This document shows positions 50,987 to 59,862 of a stretch of DNA of 64,000 nucleotides, in pieces. Below the pieces are notes generated by a model. It made no database searches and was not told where the DNA came from. It saw only the letters and a list, made by a program, of their open reading frames with translations. Position numbers and translations under genes: made by a program. Numbering within the stretch: the stretch's first letter is position 1; the number at the start of each line of letters is the position of its first letter. Origin of the DNA: Mesorhizobium_B sp963522145 (GTDB lineage Bacteria > Pseudomonadota > Alphaproteobacteria > Rhizobiales > Rhizobiaceae); assembly GCA_963522145.1 (NCBI GenBank), contig CAUQXI010000002.1, positions 186,001-250,000 on the forward strand, read 5' to 3'.

Positions 50987-52561
50987 ATGATCTGGCCCGG
51001 CGCTGCCTTCCGGCTCGTCCGGGCCGGCTGGATCCTTGCCCGCGAGGGGGTGATCGCAGCCGTTCCCGGCGATGACCTCACGGGCCTGCCCCGCTTCGGC
51101 TGGCGGCTTGCCCGCCTCATGACCTCGCGCTCGGCGCGCCGGCGGGACCGCTCCGAGCGCATGTCGGATGCGGTGGCGCGTCTCGGACCGTCCTATGTCA
51201 AGCTCGGCCAGTTCCTCGCCACGCGGCCGGACGTGGTGGGCGAGGCGGTGGCGCGCGACCTCGCCAAGCTGCAGGACCGTATGCCGACCTTCGGCATCGA
51301 GCCCGCGCGGCGCGAGATCGAGCTGTCGCTCGGCCGCCCGCTCGGTGACATGTTCTCCCGCTTCGGCGAGCCGGTGGCCGCCGCGTCCATCGCGCAGGTT
51401 CATCCGGCCGAAGTGACGGTGGACGGGGTCACGAAAAAAGTGGCGGTGAAGGTGATCCGCCCCGGCGTGCGGGCGGAGTTCGCGCGCGATCTCGAATCCT
51501 ATTTCCTCGCCGCCCGCATGCAGGAGCGCTTCATGCCCGCCACGAGGCGCTTGCGCCCGGTGGAGGTCACGGCCCTTCTCGCCCAGACCACCAAGATCGA
51601 GATGGACCTGCGGCTGGAAGCGGCGGCGCTGTCCGAGCTCGGCGAGAACACCGCGGCAGATCCCGGCTTCCGCGTGCCCGCCGTGGACTGGGAGCGCACG
51701 GGCCGCGACGTCATCACCATGGAATGGATCGACGGCGTCAGGATGTCGAATGTCGCGGCCCTGCGTGTGGCCGGACATGACCTGCCTTTGCTTGCGGCCA
51801 GCCTGATCCAAAGCTTCCTGCGCCACACGCTGCGCGACGGCTTCTTTCATGCCGACATGCATCCGGGAAACCTCTTCGTGGAAGCGGATGGCGGCATCGT
51901 CGCGGTGGATCTCGGCATCGCCGGCCGCCTGGGCGCCAAGGAGCGGCGGTTCCTGGCCGAGATCCTGTTCGGCTTCATCACGCGCGATTATCGCCGCGTG
52001 GCCGAGGTTCATTTCGAGGCCGGCTATGTGCCGCACCGGCACGATGTGGATGCGTTTGCGCAGGCGATCCGCGCGATCGGGGAGCCGATCCACGGCCAGT
52101 CCGCCGAAACCATCTCCATGGCGCGCCTTTTGACGCTGCTGTTCGAGGTGACCGACCTGTTCGACATGGAAACGCGGCCGGAGCTCGTGCTGCTCCAGAA
52201 GACCATGGTGGTGGTGGAAGGCGTTGCCCGCTCGCTCGATCCGCATTTCAACATGTGGAAGGCGTCCGAGCCCGTGGTGGGCGACTGGATCCGCGGCAAT
52301 CTCGGCCCGAGCGCTTTCTTGAAGGACGCGCGCGGCGGCTTGTCCGCGCTGGTCTCGCTTGCTCGTCAGGCGCCCGAGCTTGCCGCCCGCGCGGAGCGCC
52401 TGAGCCGCGCGCTCGACGCCATGGCCGAGAACGGTTTGCGCTTCGATGCCGCCACGGCCGAGACGATCGGACGCGCCGAAGCCCGCGCGGCACGCTCGGG
52501 GCGTTGGGCGCTCTGGGTGATCGCGGCAGCGCTGCTTTGGATCGGCTGGCAGCTCGCCTGA
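50987..52561 (+). CDS. ubiB: UbiB-type atypical kinase/ATPase for ubiquinone synthesis
   Basis: The 524-residue protein has the UbiB KxGQ motif LGPSYVKLGQFLATRPD near residue 72, PVAAASIAQVHPAEV, the VAVKVIRPG lysine, the FFHADMHPGNLF catalytic loop and AVDLGIAGRL. The last 25 residues form a membrane anchor. It lies 10 bp after ubiE. UbiB supports the membrane steps of ubiquinone synthesis. Confidence 0.95.
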   Translation: MIWPGAAFRLVRAGWILAREGVIAAVPGDDLTGLPRFGWRLARLMTSRSARRRDRSERMSDAVARLGPSYVKLGQFLATRPDVVGEAVARDLAKLQDRMPTFGIEPARREIELSLGRPLGDMFSRFGEPVAAASIAQVHPAEVTVDGVTKKVAVKVIRPGVRAEFARDLESYFLAARMQERFMPATRRLRPVEVTALLAQTTKIEMDLRLEAAALSELGENTAADPGFRVPAVDWERTGRDVITMEWIDGVRMSNVAALRVAGHDLPLLAASLIQSFLRHTLRDGFFHADMHPGNLFVEADGGIVAVDLGIAGRLGAKERRFLAEILFGFITRDYRRVAEVHFEAGYVPHRHDVDAFAQAIRAIGEPIHGQSAETISMARLLTLLFEVTDLFDMETRPELVLLQKTMVVVEGVARSLDPHFNMWKASEPVVGDWIRGNLGPSAFLKDARGGLSALVSLARQAPELAARAERLSRALDAMAENGLRFDAATAETIGRAEARAARSGRWALWVIAAALLWIGWQLA

Positions 52562-52629
52562 CCCTTTCCGCTTGCCCTGACCTTTCCTGCTTGATTGAAC
52601 CCCCACCGGCCTCATGCTACCTCGGCGCG

Positions 52630-53898
52630 ATGGCCACGCCGATCACCGAAGCCCTTCACGATGAGGCCAGCTCTCTCGCAGGAACCGGGCTTCTCACCGG
52701 AAAAAGGATCCTGCTCATCATCGGCGGCGGCATCGCGGCCTATAAGAGCCTCGATCTGATCCGGCGCCTGCAGGATCGCGGCGCGTTTGTGCGCGTGGTG
52801 ATGACGAAAGCCGCGCAGGAATTTGTCACGCCGCTCGCGGCCGGCGCGCTGGCGGGCGGCCACGTCTTCACCGACCTCTTCGACCGCATCGATGAGCACG
52901 ATGTCGGCCATATCCGCCTGTCGCGCGAGGCCGACGCGGTCGTGATCGCGCCCGCCACCGCCGATTTAATGGCGAAGGCGGCGCACGGTCACGCCGACGA
53001 TCTCGCCTCCGCGGTGCTGCTGGCGGCCGGCATCCCCGTTCTGATGGCCCCGGCCATGAACCCGGCCATGTGGTATCATCCGGCCACACGCCGCAACCGC
53101 GAAACGCTGGAAGGGGATCGCGTCCGCTTCGTCGGTCCTAACAGCGGCGAGATGGCGGAAAAAGGGGAAAAGGGCGAGGGCCGCATGGCCGAGCCCAACG
53201 AGATCGCAGATGCCGTCGAAGTGCTTTTCGCGCGCGGCGAACAACCGCTGAAAGGCAGGCGCGTGGTCATCACCGCCGGCCCGACGCACGAGCCGATCGA
53301 CCCCGTGCGCTACATCGCCAACCGCTCCTCCGGCCGGCAGGGCTATGCCATCGCCGCCATGCTCGAAATTTTGGGCGCCGACGTCCACCTCATTTCCGGT
53401 CCTACCGCGCTTCCCGACATGGTCGGCATCCACATGACCCGCGTCGAGACCGCCCGTGAGATGCAGGCGGCTGTCGAAGCCGCTCTTCCGGCCGATGCCG
53501 CGATCATGGTCGCCGCCGTCGCCGACTGGCGCGTGGAGGCTGCAAGCCAGAAGATTAAGAAGGGCGCCACCGGCGCGCCCGCACTTTCCCTTGTCGAAAA
53601 CCCCGACATCCTCGCCGGCATCGGCCATCACCCGAACCGCCCCCGCCTCGTGATCGGCTTTGCGGCCGAAACCGAAAACCTGCTCGACAACGCCCAGGCC
53701 AAGCTTGCCCGCAAGGGTGCCGACCTCATTGTCGCCAACGACGTGTCCGGTGACGTGATGGGCGGTGCCAACAACCGCGTGCGGCTGGTCTCGAAACACG
53801 GCGTCGAAGATTGGCCCGAGATGTCCAAGCGCGAGGTCGCATGGCGTCTGGCGCGCCTTGTCGCCGACAAGCTCACCGGTGGGGAGAAGCGCGCGTGA
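52630..53898 (+). CDS. coaBC: Bifunctional phosphopantothenoylcysteine decarboxylase/synthase
   Basis: The 422-residue enzyme carries an N-terminal flavoprotein decarboxylase domain (IIGGGIAAYKSLDLIRRL, active-site His in DVGHIRLSREAD, APAMNPAMWYHPA) and a C-terminal synthase domain (VITAGPTHEPIDPVRYIANRS, AAVADWRV, IGFAAETENL, IVANDVSGDVMG). The two halves give the second and third steps of coenzyme A synthesis. ATG 52630 fits the family length; the frame upstream overlaps ubiB antigenically out of frame and is not coding. It overlaps pxpA by four bases. Confidence 0.95.
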   Translation: MATPITEALHDEASSLAGTGLLTGKRILLIIGGGIAAYKSLDLIRRLQDRGAFVRVVMTKAAQEFVTPLAAGALAGGHVFTDLFDRIDEHDVGHIRLSREADAVVIAPATADLMAKAAHGHADDLASAVLLAAGIPVLMAPAMNPAMWYHPATRRNRETLEGDRVRFVGPNSGEMAEKGEKGEGRMAEPNEIADAVEVLFARGEQPLKGRRVVITAGPTHEPIDPVRYIANRSSGRQGYAIAAMLEILGADVHLISGPTALPDMVGIHMTRVETAREMQAAVEAALPADAAIMVAAVADWRVEAASQKIKKGATGAPALSLVENPDILAGIGHHPNRPRLVIGFAAETENLLDNAQAKLARKGADLIVANDVSGDVMGGANNRVRLVSKHGVEDWPEMSKREVAWRLARLVADKLTGGEKRA

Positions 53899-54653
53899 CA
53901 ACCGTCGATCTCAATTCCGACATGGGCGAAAGCTTCGGCGCTTGGACCTCCGGCGATGACGCGGCCATGCTGTCGGTGGTGTCCTCCGCCAACATCGCCT
54001 GCGGCTTCCATGGCGGCGATCCCGAAGTGATGGCGGGAACGTTCGCGCTCGCGAAACAGAAAGGCGTCAGCGTCGGCGCCCATCCCGGCTATGCCGATCT
54101 GTGGGGCTTCGGCCGCCGCGTGATCCCGCACACGCCCGGCGAGATCGAGCGCCTCGTGGCCTATCAGATCGGGGCCGCGCAGGCGCTTTCCGCCTATGCG
54201 AGCCATCCCATCACTTACGTGAAGGCGCATGGCGCGCTCGGCAATCAGGGGCAGACGGACGCCGATGTGGCGCGGGCGATCTGCCGCGCGGTCAAGGCCG
54301 TGGATCCGACGCTCGCCTGCCTGTGCATCGCGCTCGGCCATCAGGAGCGAATCGCGCGCGAGATGGGCCTCGCGACAGTGTCCGAGATCTTTGCCGATCG
54401 CGCCTATACCGATGAAGGTCACCTCGTCTCGCGCAAGCTGCCTGGCGCCGTGATCCATGACGGCGACGAGGCCGCGCGCCGGGTCGTCCGCATGGTGCAG
54501 AACGGTGCGATCGAGAGTGTTTCGGGCCGGCAGCTTCCCACTGCGATCGATTCAATCTGCGTCCATTCCGACACGCCCGCGGCGGTTGCCATCGCCGGGC
54601 AGGTACGCGCTGCTCTCGAAGGGGCAGGGATCACCGTCCGGGCTTTCGCGTGA
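53895..54653 (+). CDS. pxpA: 5-oxoprolinase subunit A (LamB/YcsF family)
   Basis: The 252-residue protein has DLNSDMGESFGAW, SSANIACGFHGGDP, GAHPGYADLWGFGRR, VKAHGALGNQ and FADRAYTDEGHLVSR, the standard YcsF pattern. With PxpB and PxpC it hydrolyses 5-oxoproline to glutamate with ATP. It starts at GTG 53895 inside the coaBC stop. Confidence 0.94.
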   Translation: MTTVDLNSDMGESFGAWTSGDDAAMLSVVSSANIACGFHGGDPEVMAGTFALAKQKGVSVGAHPGYADLWGFGRRVIPHTPGEIERLVAYQIGAAQALSAYASHPITYVKAHGALGNQGQTDADVARAICRAVKAVDPTLACLCIALGHQERIAREMGLATVSEIFADRAYTDEGHLVSRKLPGAVIHDGDEAARRVVRMVQNGAIESVSGRQLPTAIDSICVHSDTPAAVAIAGQVRAALEGAGITVRAFA

Positions 54654-55075
54654 CAGATCTCGACTTCCTCGCCCGCCTGCTCGCGCTGGTGGAGCGGTCG
54701 AGCGTGCGCGAACTGGAACTCACACAGGGTGAAACGCGGATCAGGATCGTCAAGAATGCGGACGGAACCCGCCTGGCAACCCCCTCCGCTCACACGCCAG
54801 ACGAGATGCCGGCAGTGCGCGAAAATTCCCGCCGTCACGAAATCCGCGCCGGCTTTCCCGGAACTTTCTACTGCGCATCCGCGCCCGACCAGCCGCCCTT
54901 CGTGGAGGTCGGCACGACCGTCGAGGATGGCCGCATCCTCGGCATCCTCGAAGCCATGAAGACCATGAACCCGGTCGAGGCCGACCGCGCCGGCGTGGTC
55001 CGCGAGATCGCCGCATCGAATGGCGAGGCCGTGGAGGCCGGTGCGCTGCTCTTCGTGATCGAGGCGGAGAAATGA
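54650..55075 (+). CDS. Biotin carboxyl carrier protein (AccB-like)
   Basis: The 141-residue protein has a short helical head and a C-terminal biotinyl domain with the lysine motif EAMKTMN (about residue 103) and GTTVEDGRILGILE before it. It starts at GTG 54650 overlapping pxpA. Such a carrier normally pairs with a biotin carboxylase (AccC) in the pxp clusters, but none is present here. Confidence 0.88.
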   Translation: MTDLDFLARLLALVERSSVRELELTQGETRIRIVKNADGTRLATPSAHTPDEMPAVRENSRRHEIRAGFPGTFYCASAPDQPPFVEVGTTVEDGRILGILEAMKTMNPVEADRAGVVREIAASNGEAVEAGALLFVIEAEK

Positions 55076-55497
55076 CGGGTATCTCCGAAGCATCTGCCGG
55101 CATGACCGTGGAGCGCATCGAGGCGATCCTCCAACTGGCCGAGCAGAACAGGGTCACGGCGTTCGAGATCGAGGAGAATGGCGCCCGTCTGCATTTGCGC
55201 TTCGATCAGGCACAGCAGCGCAATGTTGCTCCGGCCGCCCCGCACTCCATGGAAAGCCGGCAAGACGTCGTCTCGTCGCTTGGCGTCGGCTTCTTCCGCG
55301 GGTCGCATCCGCTTGTTGGAGCATCCACCGAACCGCGTGCCGGTTCAGCCTTGCAAGACGGCGATGTGATCGGCTTCGTCCAGTCCGGCTTGGTGCTTCA
55401 ACCCGTGCGCGCACCCGCCGCCGCAACGCTTGGCGCGGCCCTCGTCGAGGAAGGCGCGACGGTGGGATTTGGAACGCCTCTTTTTCGTCTGGAGTAG
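55072..55497 (+). CDS. Degenerate biotin-carrier-like protein without the biotinyl lysine
   Basis: The 141-residue protein shares the AccB-type layout with its upstream neighbour: a helical head (MTVERIEAILQLAEQNRVTAFEIEENGARLHLRF) followed by a linker and a domain with GSALQDGDVIGFVQSGLVLQPV and GAALVEEGATVGFGTPLFRLE. The place of E-A-M-K-M is taken by Q-S-G-L-V, so it cannot be biotinylated. It overlaps the previous gene by four bases and probably arose by duplication; it may hold the complex together or regulate it. Confidence 0.72.
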   Translation: MTGISEASAGMTVERIEAILQLAEQNRVTAFEIEENGARLHLRFDQAQQRNVAPAAPHSMESRQDVVSSLGVGFFRGSHPLVGASTEPRAGSALQDGDVIGFVQSGLVLQPVRAPAAATLGAALVEEGATVGFGTPLFRLE

Positions 55498-55564
55498 AAC
55501 GGTCTCCCGCGATGGGGGTTTGCTTGGCCTTCAAACAAGGCGGGAGCAACGATGGTTTCCAGCC

Positions 55565-56515
55565 TCAGGCCCGCAGCGCCAGGCGTGCCGCCTCGCGGAT
55601 CATCCGGATGCCCGTCTCAAGCTCGCGCAGCGCGCTGATCGCCTCCGGCCGCGTCGTTTCCGCGAAGCGAAAGCCCGTTCCCGGCCCCGCCTGGGCGAGC
55701 TTCCACAGGTCGGCCTCGATCACGGTGGCGAGCTTGGGATAGCCGCCGCAGGTATTGGCGTCGGCAAGCTGGATGATCACCTGTCCGGCCGGCGGCACCT
55801 GCACCGTGCCCGGCACGATGCCGTGCGAGAACAGCTCGCGCGGCTGTTCGCGCGTGAGGACCGGTCCTTCCAGCCGGCAGCCCTGCCGGTTGGCCTCCGC
55901 GCTCACCGTCCAGCTTTCGTTGAAAAAGGCGTCGCGCGAGGCCAGAGTAAAGGCGTCGAATTCGGCGGCAGGCAGCACGCGCAGGGTCGTCCAGTCCGTG
56001 TCGAGCCAGGGTGGCGTCACGCCGAACTCGCCGCCAAAGCCGGCACGATCGGGTTGCGCGAGCGGCAGCCGGTCGCCCCGCTTCAACCCACGCCCATCCA
56101 TTCCGCCGAAGCCGCCTTTCGCATCGGTCGAGCGCGAGCCCAGCACGGCGAGAACATCGATTCCGCCTGCGAATGCAATGACGTTGCGCGCGCCCCGTTT
56201 CGGCCGCTCGAGCCGTAGTTCCTGTCCTTCACGTGCCGTGATCGTCCACCAGGGCGGCAGGGGAAGGCCGTCGAGCGTGGCATTGCCGAGCGCCCCGGTC
56301 ACCGCGAACCGCGCCGCCGCGTGGAAGCGCAAACGGAATGGAAACAGCGCGACCTCAATCCCCGCCTCGTCAGCTTTATTACCCGCCAGTGCATTGGCCG
56401 CTTCCAGCGCCGGCCGATCCATGGCCCCGCACAGGCTGACGCCCGCATCGAGATAGCCGAACCGTCCCCGGTCCTGCACCGAATTGGGCAAGCCCGTGGA
56501 AAGCAACTCGATCAT
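55565..56515 (-). CDS. pxpC: 5-oxoprolinase subunit C (biotin-dependent carboxyltransferase-like)
   Basis: The 316-residue protein has LLSTGLPNSVQDRGRFGYLDAGVSLCGAMD at the start, RNVIAFAGGIDVLAVLGSRSTD in the middle and PPAGQVIIQLADANTCGGYPK near the end, the pattern of the AHS2 half of 5-oxoprolinase. ATG 56515 overlaps the pxpB stop. It forms a complex with PxpB and PxpA although it is encoded on the opposite strand to pxpA. Confidence 0.92.
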   Translation of the reverse strand: MIELLSTGLPNSVQDRGRFGYLDAGVSLCGAMDRPALEAANALAGNKADEAGIEVALFPFRLRFHAAARFAVTGALGNATLDGLPLPPWWTITAREGQELRLERPKRGARNVIAFAGGIDVLAVLGSRSTDAKGGFGGMDGRGLKRGDRLPLAQPDRAGFGGEFGVTPPWLDTDWTTLRVLPAAEFDAFTLASRDAFFNESWTVSAEANRQGCRLEGPVLTREQPRELFSHGIVPGTVQVPPAGQVIIQLADANTCGGYPKLATVIEADLWKLAQAGPGTGFRFAETTRPEAISALRELETGIRMIREAARLALRA

Positions 56516-57174
56516 GATGGCTGGGCGCAAAAGCGGATGCGGTCGCCGGGGCGGAAACTGGCCGGCGGGTCGCGAGGCGGATCGAACAAGACCATGTCCG
56601 TCATGCCGAGGATGTGCCAGCCCGAAGGCGCGGTGCAGGGCATGATGCCGGCCTGCGCCCCGCCGATCATCACGGCACCCTGCGGCACGCTCGCACGCGG
56701 CGACGCCCGGCGCGGACAGGCGAGCACGGGATCGAGCCCCGACAGGTAAACGAAACCCGGCATCGCTCCCACCGCCTCCACCCGGTAAACCGCGCCGGCG
56801 TGGCGGCTGACGATTTCGTCAACGCGCAATCCGGTGTGTTCCGCGAGAAAGGCGAGGTCCGGCCCATTTGCGCCGCCATAGCGCACGGCAACCTCCCATT
56901 CGCGGGCAGTTGAAGGATCAGGCGCGGCATGCGCCCAAAGCGCGCGCAGCTGCTTTTCTACCACCTCCGGGTCGATGGTCAGCGCGTCAAACGTCACCAG
57001 CAGATTGTTCATGCCCAGCACCGCCTCGCGCACATCCCCCTGCGCGCGGATCATGCGCGCCAGCGAATGGAGGCGATCCTGCAAGGCCTCGCTGAAGGTT
57101 TCACCCGCCACGTCGAGCAGCAGCCCGCCCGCTCCGGCCATGCTGATGCGGAACGGCGTGCTCGCGTCAGCCAC
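56512..57174 (-). CDS. pxpB: 5-oxoprolinase subunit B
   Basis: The 220-residue protein has NNLLVTFDAL, REWEVAVRYGGANGPDLAFLAEHTGL, GAMPGFVYLSGL, RRASPRASVPQGAVMIGGAQAGIMPCTAPSGWH-type AHS1 features and ends PGDRIRFCA. It is coupled to pxpC. It lies 15 bp after the gyrB stop on the same strand. Confidence 0.92.
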   Translation of the reverse strand: MADASTPFRISMAGAGGLLLDVAGETFSEALQDRLHSLARMIRAQGDVREAVLGMNNLLVTFDALTIDPEVVEKQLRALWAHAAPDPSTAREWEVAVRYGGANGPDLAFLAEHTGLRVDEIVSRHAGAVYRVEAVGAMPGFVYLSGLDPVLACPRRASPRASVPQGAVMIGGAQAGIMPCTAPSGWHILGMTDMVLFDPPRDPPASFRPGDRIRFCAQPS

Positions 57175-57189
57175 GGCTCGACCGCCCTG

Positions 57190-59652
57190 CTAGACGTCGA
57201 GATTGGCGACGGAAAGCGCGTTTTCCTGGATGAAGTCGCGCCGGGGCTCCACATCGTCGCCCATCAGGCGGGAGAACAGCGAGTCGGCGTCCGTGGCGTC
57301 ATTGATGCGAACCCTGAGAAGCGAGCGCACATCCGGATCGAGCGTGGTCTCCCAAAGCTGGTCGGCATTCATCTCGCCGAGCCCCTTGTAGCGCTGCATG
57401 GTCAGTCCCTTGCGGCCGGACGCAAAAACCCGATCGAGAAGCGCGAGCGGTCCCGAGATCGTCTCGACCGTTTCCCGACGGCGCAGGGAAGGCGGCGCGG
57501 CATAGACCTCGCCGAGCCGTGGTGACAGCCGCGAGATGGCGCGCGCATCAGCCGATCCGATCAGCGCCATGTCGAGCACGGCCAGTTCGCGCACGCCGCG
57601 CAGGGTACGCTCGAACACGAAGCCGCCTGGGCCCTCGTTGGACGCGTTGAGGCGCCCCGTCCAGCCGCGCTCGATGTCCTCGGCAACGGCGTCGAGCCGT
57701 TCGGCGACAAGATCGGCCGTGCGCGAGGCCGCCCCCAGATCGTTGAACAGTTCGGGGTCAAGCGCGCCCGCGATTGCCGCCTGTTCGAGGACGGCGCGGT
57801 TGTAGCGCGAATGCACCCCGTTCATCAGCGTGCGCAGGTGAAGCGCGTCGTCCACCGCACCCCTCAGATCGGCGCCGGTCCGAACCTCGCCGGAGGAAAG
57901 CTGCAGCAAGGCGTCTTCCAGACCTGATCCGATCAGGAACTCCTCGAACGCGCTTTCGTCCTTGATATATTGCGAGCTCTTGCCGCGCGACACCTTGTAG
58001 AGCGGCGGCTGGGCGATGAAGAGGTGCCCGCGCTCGATCAACTCCGGCATCTGCCGGAAGAAGAAGGTGAGCAGCAGTGTGCGGATATGTGCGCCGTCCA
58101 CATCGGCGTCCGTCATGATGATGACCTTGTGATAGCGCAGCTTGTCGGCGTTGAACGGCATCGGGCTCTTGCCTTCCGCGCCGATGCCGGCACCGAGTGC
58201 GGTGATCAGCGTGCCGATCATGTCCGACGACAGCATGCGGTCGACCCGCACGCGTTCGACGTTGAGGATCTTGCCGCGAAGGGGCAGGATCGCCTGGTTC
58301 TGGCGCGAGCGTCCGCCTTTGGCCGAGCCGCCGGCGGAGTCACCCTCGACGATGAAGATTTCGGACTTGGCCGGGTCCTTTTCCTGGCAGTCGGCGAGCT
58401 TGCCGGGCAGGGTGGACACGCTCATGATGTCCTTGCGGATCGTTTCGCGCGCCTTGCGCGCCGCTTCCCGCGCCGCTGCGGCCTGGATCACCTTGGCGAT
58501 GATCGCCTTGCCTTCACTCGCATGCTCCTCGAGCCATGTGCCGAGCGCGTCATTGACCAGGCTTTCCACCACCGGCCGCACCTCGGAGGAGACGAGCTTG
58601 TCCTTTGTCTGCGAGGAGAATTTCGGATCGGGCACCTTCACCGAAAGCACGGCGGTCAGCCCCTCGCGGCAATCCTCGCCGGTAAGGCTGACCTTTTCCT
58701 TCTTGATCAGGCCCGAGCCTTCCGCATAGCCCGTCACCTGCCGCGTCAGCGCGCCGCGAAAGCCGGCGAGATGAGTGCCGCCGTCCCGCTGCGGGATGTT
58801 GTTGGTAAAGCACAGCACGTTCTCGTGGTAAGAATCGTTCCACCACATGGCGACCTCGACGGCGATCCCGTCGCGCTCCGCGCGGATGGCGATCGGCGCC
58901 GTCAACTGGGGCTTCTTGGCGCGGTCGAGATATTTGACGAACTCTTCCAGGCCACCGTCATAAAGAAGCTCGATCTCCTTCACATCCGCATGGCGCCTGT
59001 CGGACAGGAGGATGCGCACGCCCGAATTCAGGAAGGCGAGCTCGCGAAGGCGGTGCTCCAGCGTGCCATAGTCGAAGTCGGTCATGGTGAAGGTTTCAGA
59101 CGAAGGCAGGAAGGTGACCTCCGTGCCCGTTTCGTTGCCCGCATCGCCCGCAGGCTGAAGCGGCCCGTCGGCCACGCCATGGGTGAAGCTCATCTCATGG
59201 ATCTTGCCCTTGCGGCGGATTTTGAGCTTCAGCCACACCGAAAGCGCGTTGACCACCGACACGCCCACGCCATGGAGGCCGCCCGACACCTTGTAGGAGT
59301 TCTGGTCGAATTTTCCGCCCGCATGAAGCTGGGTCATGATCACTTCAGCCGCCGACACGCCCTCGGAAGGATGGATGTCGGTCGGGATGCCGCGTCCGTT
59401 GTCGGTCACGGTGCAGGAATTATCGGCGTTGAGCGTCACGGTAATGAGCGTCGCATGTCCGGCCAGCGCCTCGTCGATGGCATTGTCCACCACCTCGTAG
59501 ACCATGTGGTGAAGACCGGAGCCGTCATCCGTGTCGCCGATATACATGCCCGGCCGCTTGCGAACGGCGTCCAGCCCCTTCAGGACCTTGATCGAATCCG
59601 CGCCATATTCATTCTGCGGTTCTGCGGGAATGTCGCGTGCCGTCTCGCTCAT
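57190..59652 (-). CDS. gyrB: DNA gyrase subunit B
   Basis: The 820-residue type II topoisomerase subunit has the GHKL ATPase motifs (EVVDNAIDEALAGHA, DNGRGIPTDIH, GGLHGVGVSVVNALS), the toprim acidic motifs EGDSAGGSAKGGR and MTDADVDGAHI, PLRGKILNVE and the C-terminal QRYKGLGEMN. It pairs with GyrA to introduce negative supercoils. It lies alone with its own candidate promoter at 59724-59752. Confidence 0.97.
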   Translation of the reverse strand: MSETARDIPAEPQNEYGADSIKVLKGLDAVRKRPGMYIGDTDDGSGLHHMVYEVVDNAIDEALAGHATLITVTLNADNSCTVTDNGRGIPTDIHPSEGVSAAEVIMTQLHAGGKFDQNSYKVSGGLHGVGVSVVNALSVWLKLKIRRKGKIHEMSFTHGVADGPLQPAGDAGNETGTEVTFLPSSETFTMTDFDYGTLEHRLRELAFLNSGVRILLSDRRHADVKEIELLYDGGLEEFVKYLDRAKKPQLTAPIAIRAERDGIAVEVAMWWNDSYHENVLCFTNNIPQRDGGTHLAGFRGALTRQVTGYAEGSGLIKKEKVSLTGEDCREGLTAVLSVKVPDPKFSSQTKDKLVSSEVRPVVESLVNDALGTWLEEHASEGKAIIAKVIQAAAAREAARKARETIRKDIMSVSTLPGKLADCQEKDPAKSEIFIVEGDSAGGSAKGGRSRQNQAILPLRGKILNVERVRVDRMLSSDMIGTLITALGAGIGAEGKSPMPFNADKLRYHKVIIMTDADVDGAHIRTLLLTFFFRQMPELIERGHLFIAQPPLYKVSRGKSSQYIKDESAFEEFLIGSGLEDALLQLSSGEVRTGADLRGAVDDALHLRTLMNGVHSRYNRAVLEQAAIAGALDPELFNDLGAASRTADLVAERLDAVAEDIERGWTGRLNASNEGPGGFVFERTLRGVRELAVLDMALIGSADARAISRLSPRLGEVYAAPPSLRRRETVETISGPLALLDRVFASGRKGLTMQRYKGLGEMNADQLWETTLDPDVRSLLRVRINDATDADSLFSRLMGDDVEPRRDFIQENALSVANLDV

Positions 59653-59723
59653 GAAGTGCTTTCAGCTGACAGGTGCGGGACCGGGTGGACCTCAGTCGAT
59701 TCGCCCCTTGGATGGAACCGTCT

Positions 59724-59752
59724 GTATATAGGCCTTGCGGCGCATTTTTCCA
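59724..59752 (-). promoter_or_regulatory. Candidate gyrB promoter
   Basis: On the minus strand TTGGAA (59752-59747) is followed after 17 bp by TATATA (59729-59724), about 70 bp upstream of the gyrB start. The match to the housekeeping consensus is good and the spacing exact. No other pair in the 210-bp intergenic region fits as well. Confidence 0.6.
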
Positions 59753-59862
59753 AGCTTTTCAGGCTTTTCCCCTCCTCAACCTCATGCGGAACAAAGCCTG
59801 CCTGGCACTCGTTGCCTGCCTGACCGCGCCAACCGCGCAAGCCCGCAAATCGATCCCCGTCC

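Noticed and set aside
50783..52615. A 610-codon open frame on the minus strand
   Set aside because: It lies antisense to ubiE and ubiB, has Asp/His/Arg-rich composition typical of reverse frames in GC-rich genes, and shows no domain.
57970..59823. A 617-codon open frame on the plus strand
   Set aside because: It is antisense to gyrB, whose protein is unmistakable; the composition is that of a shadow frame.
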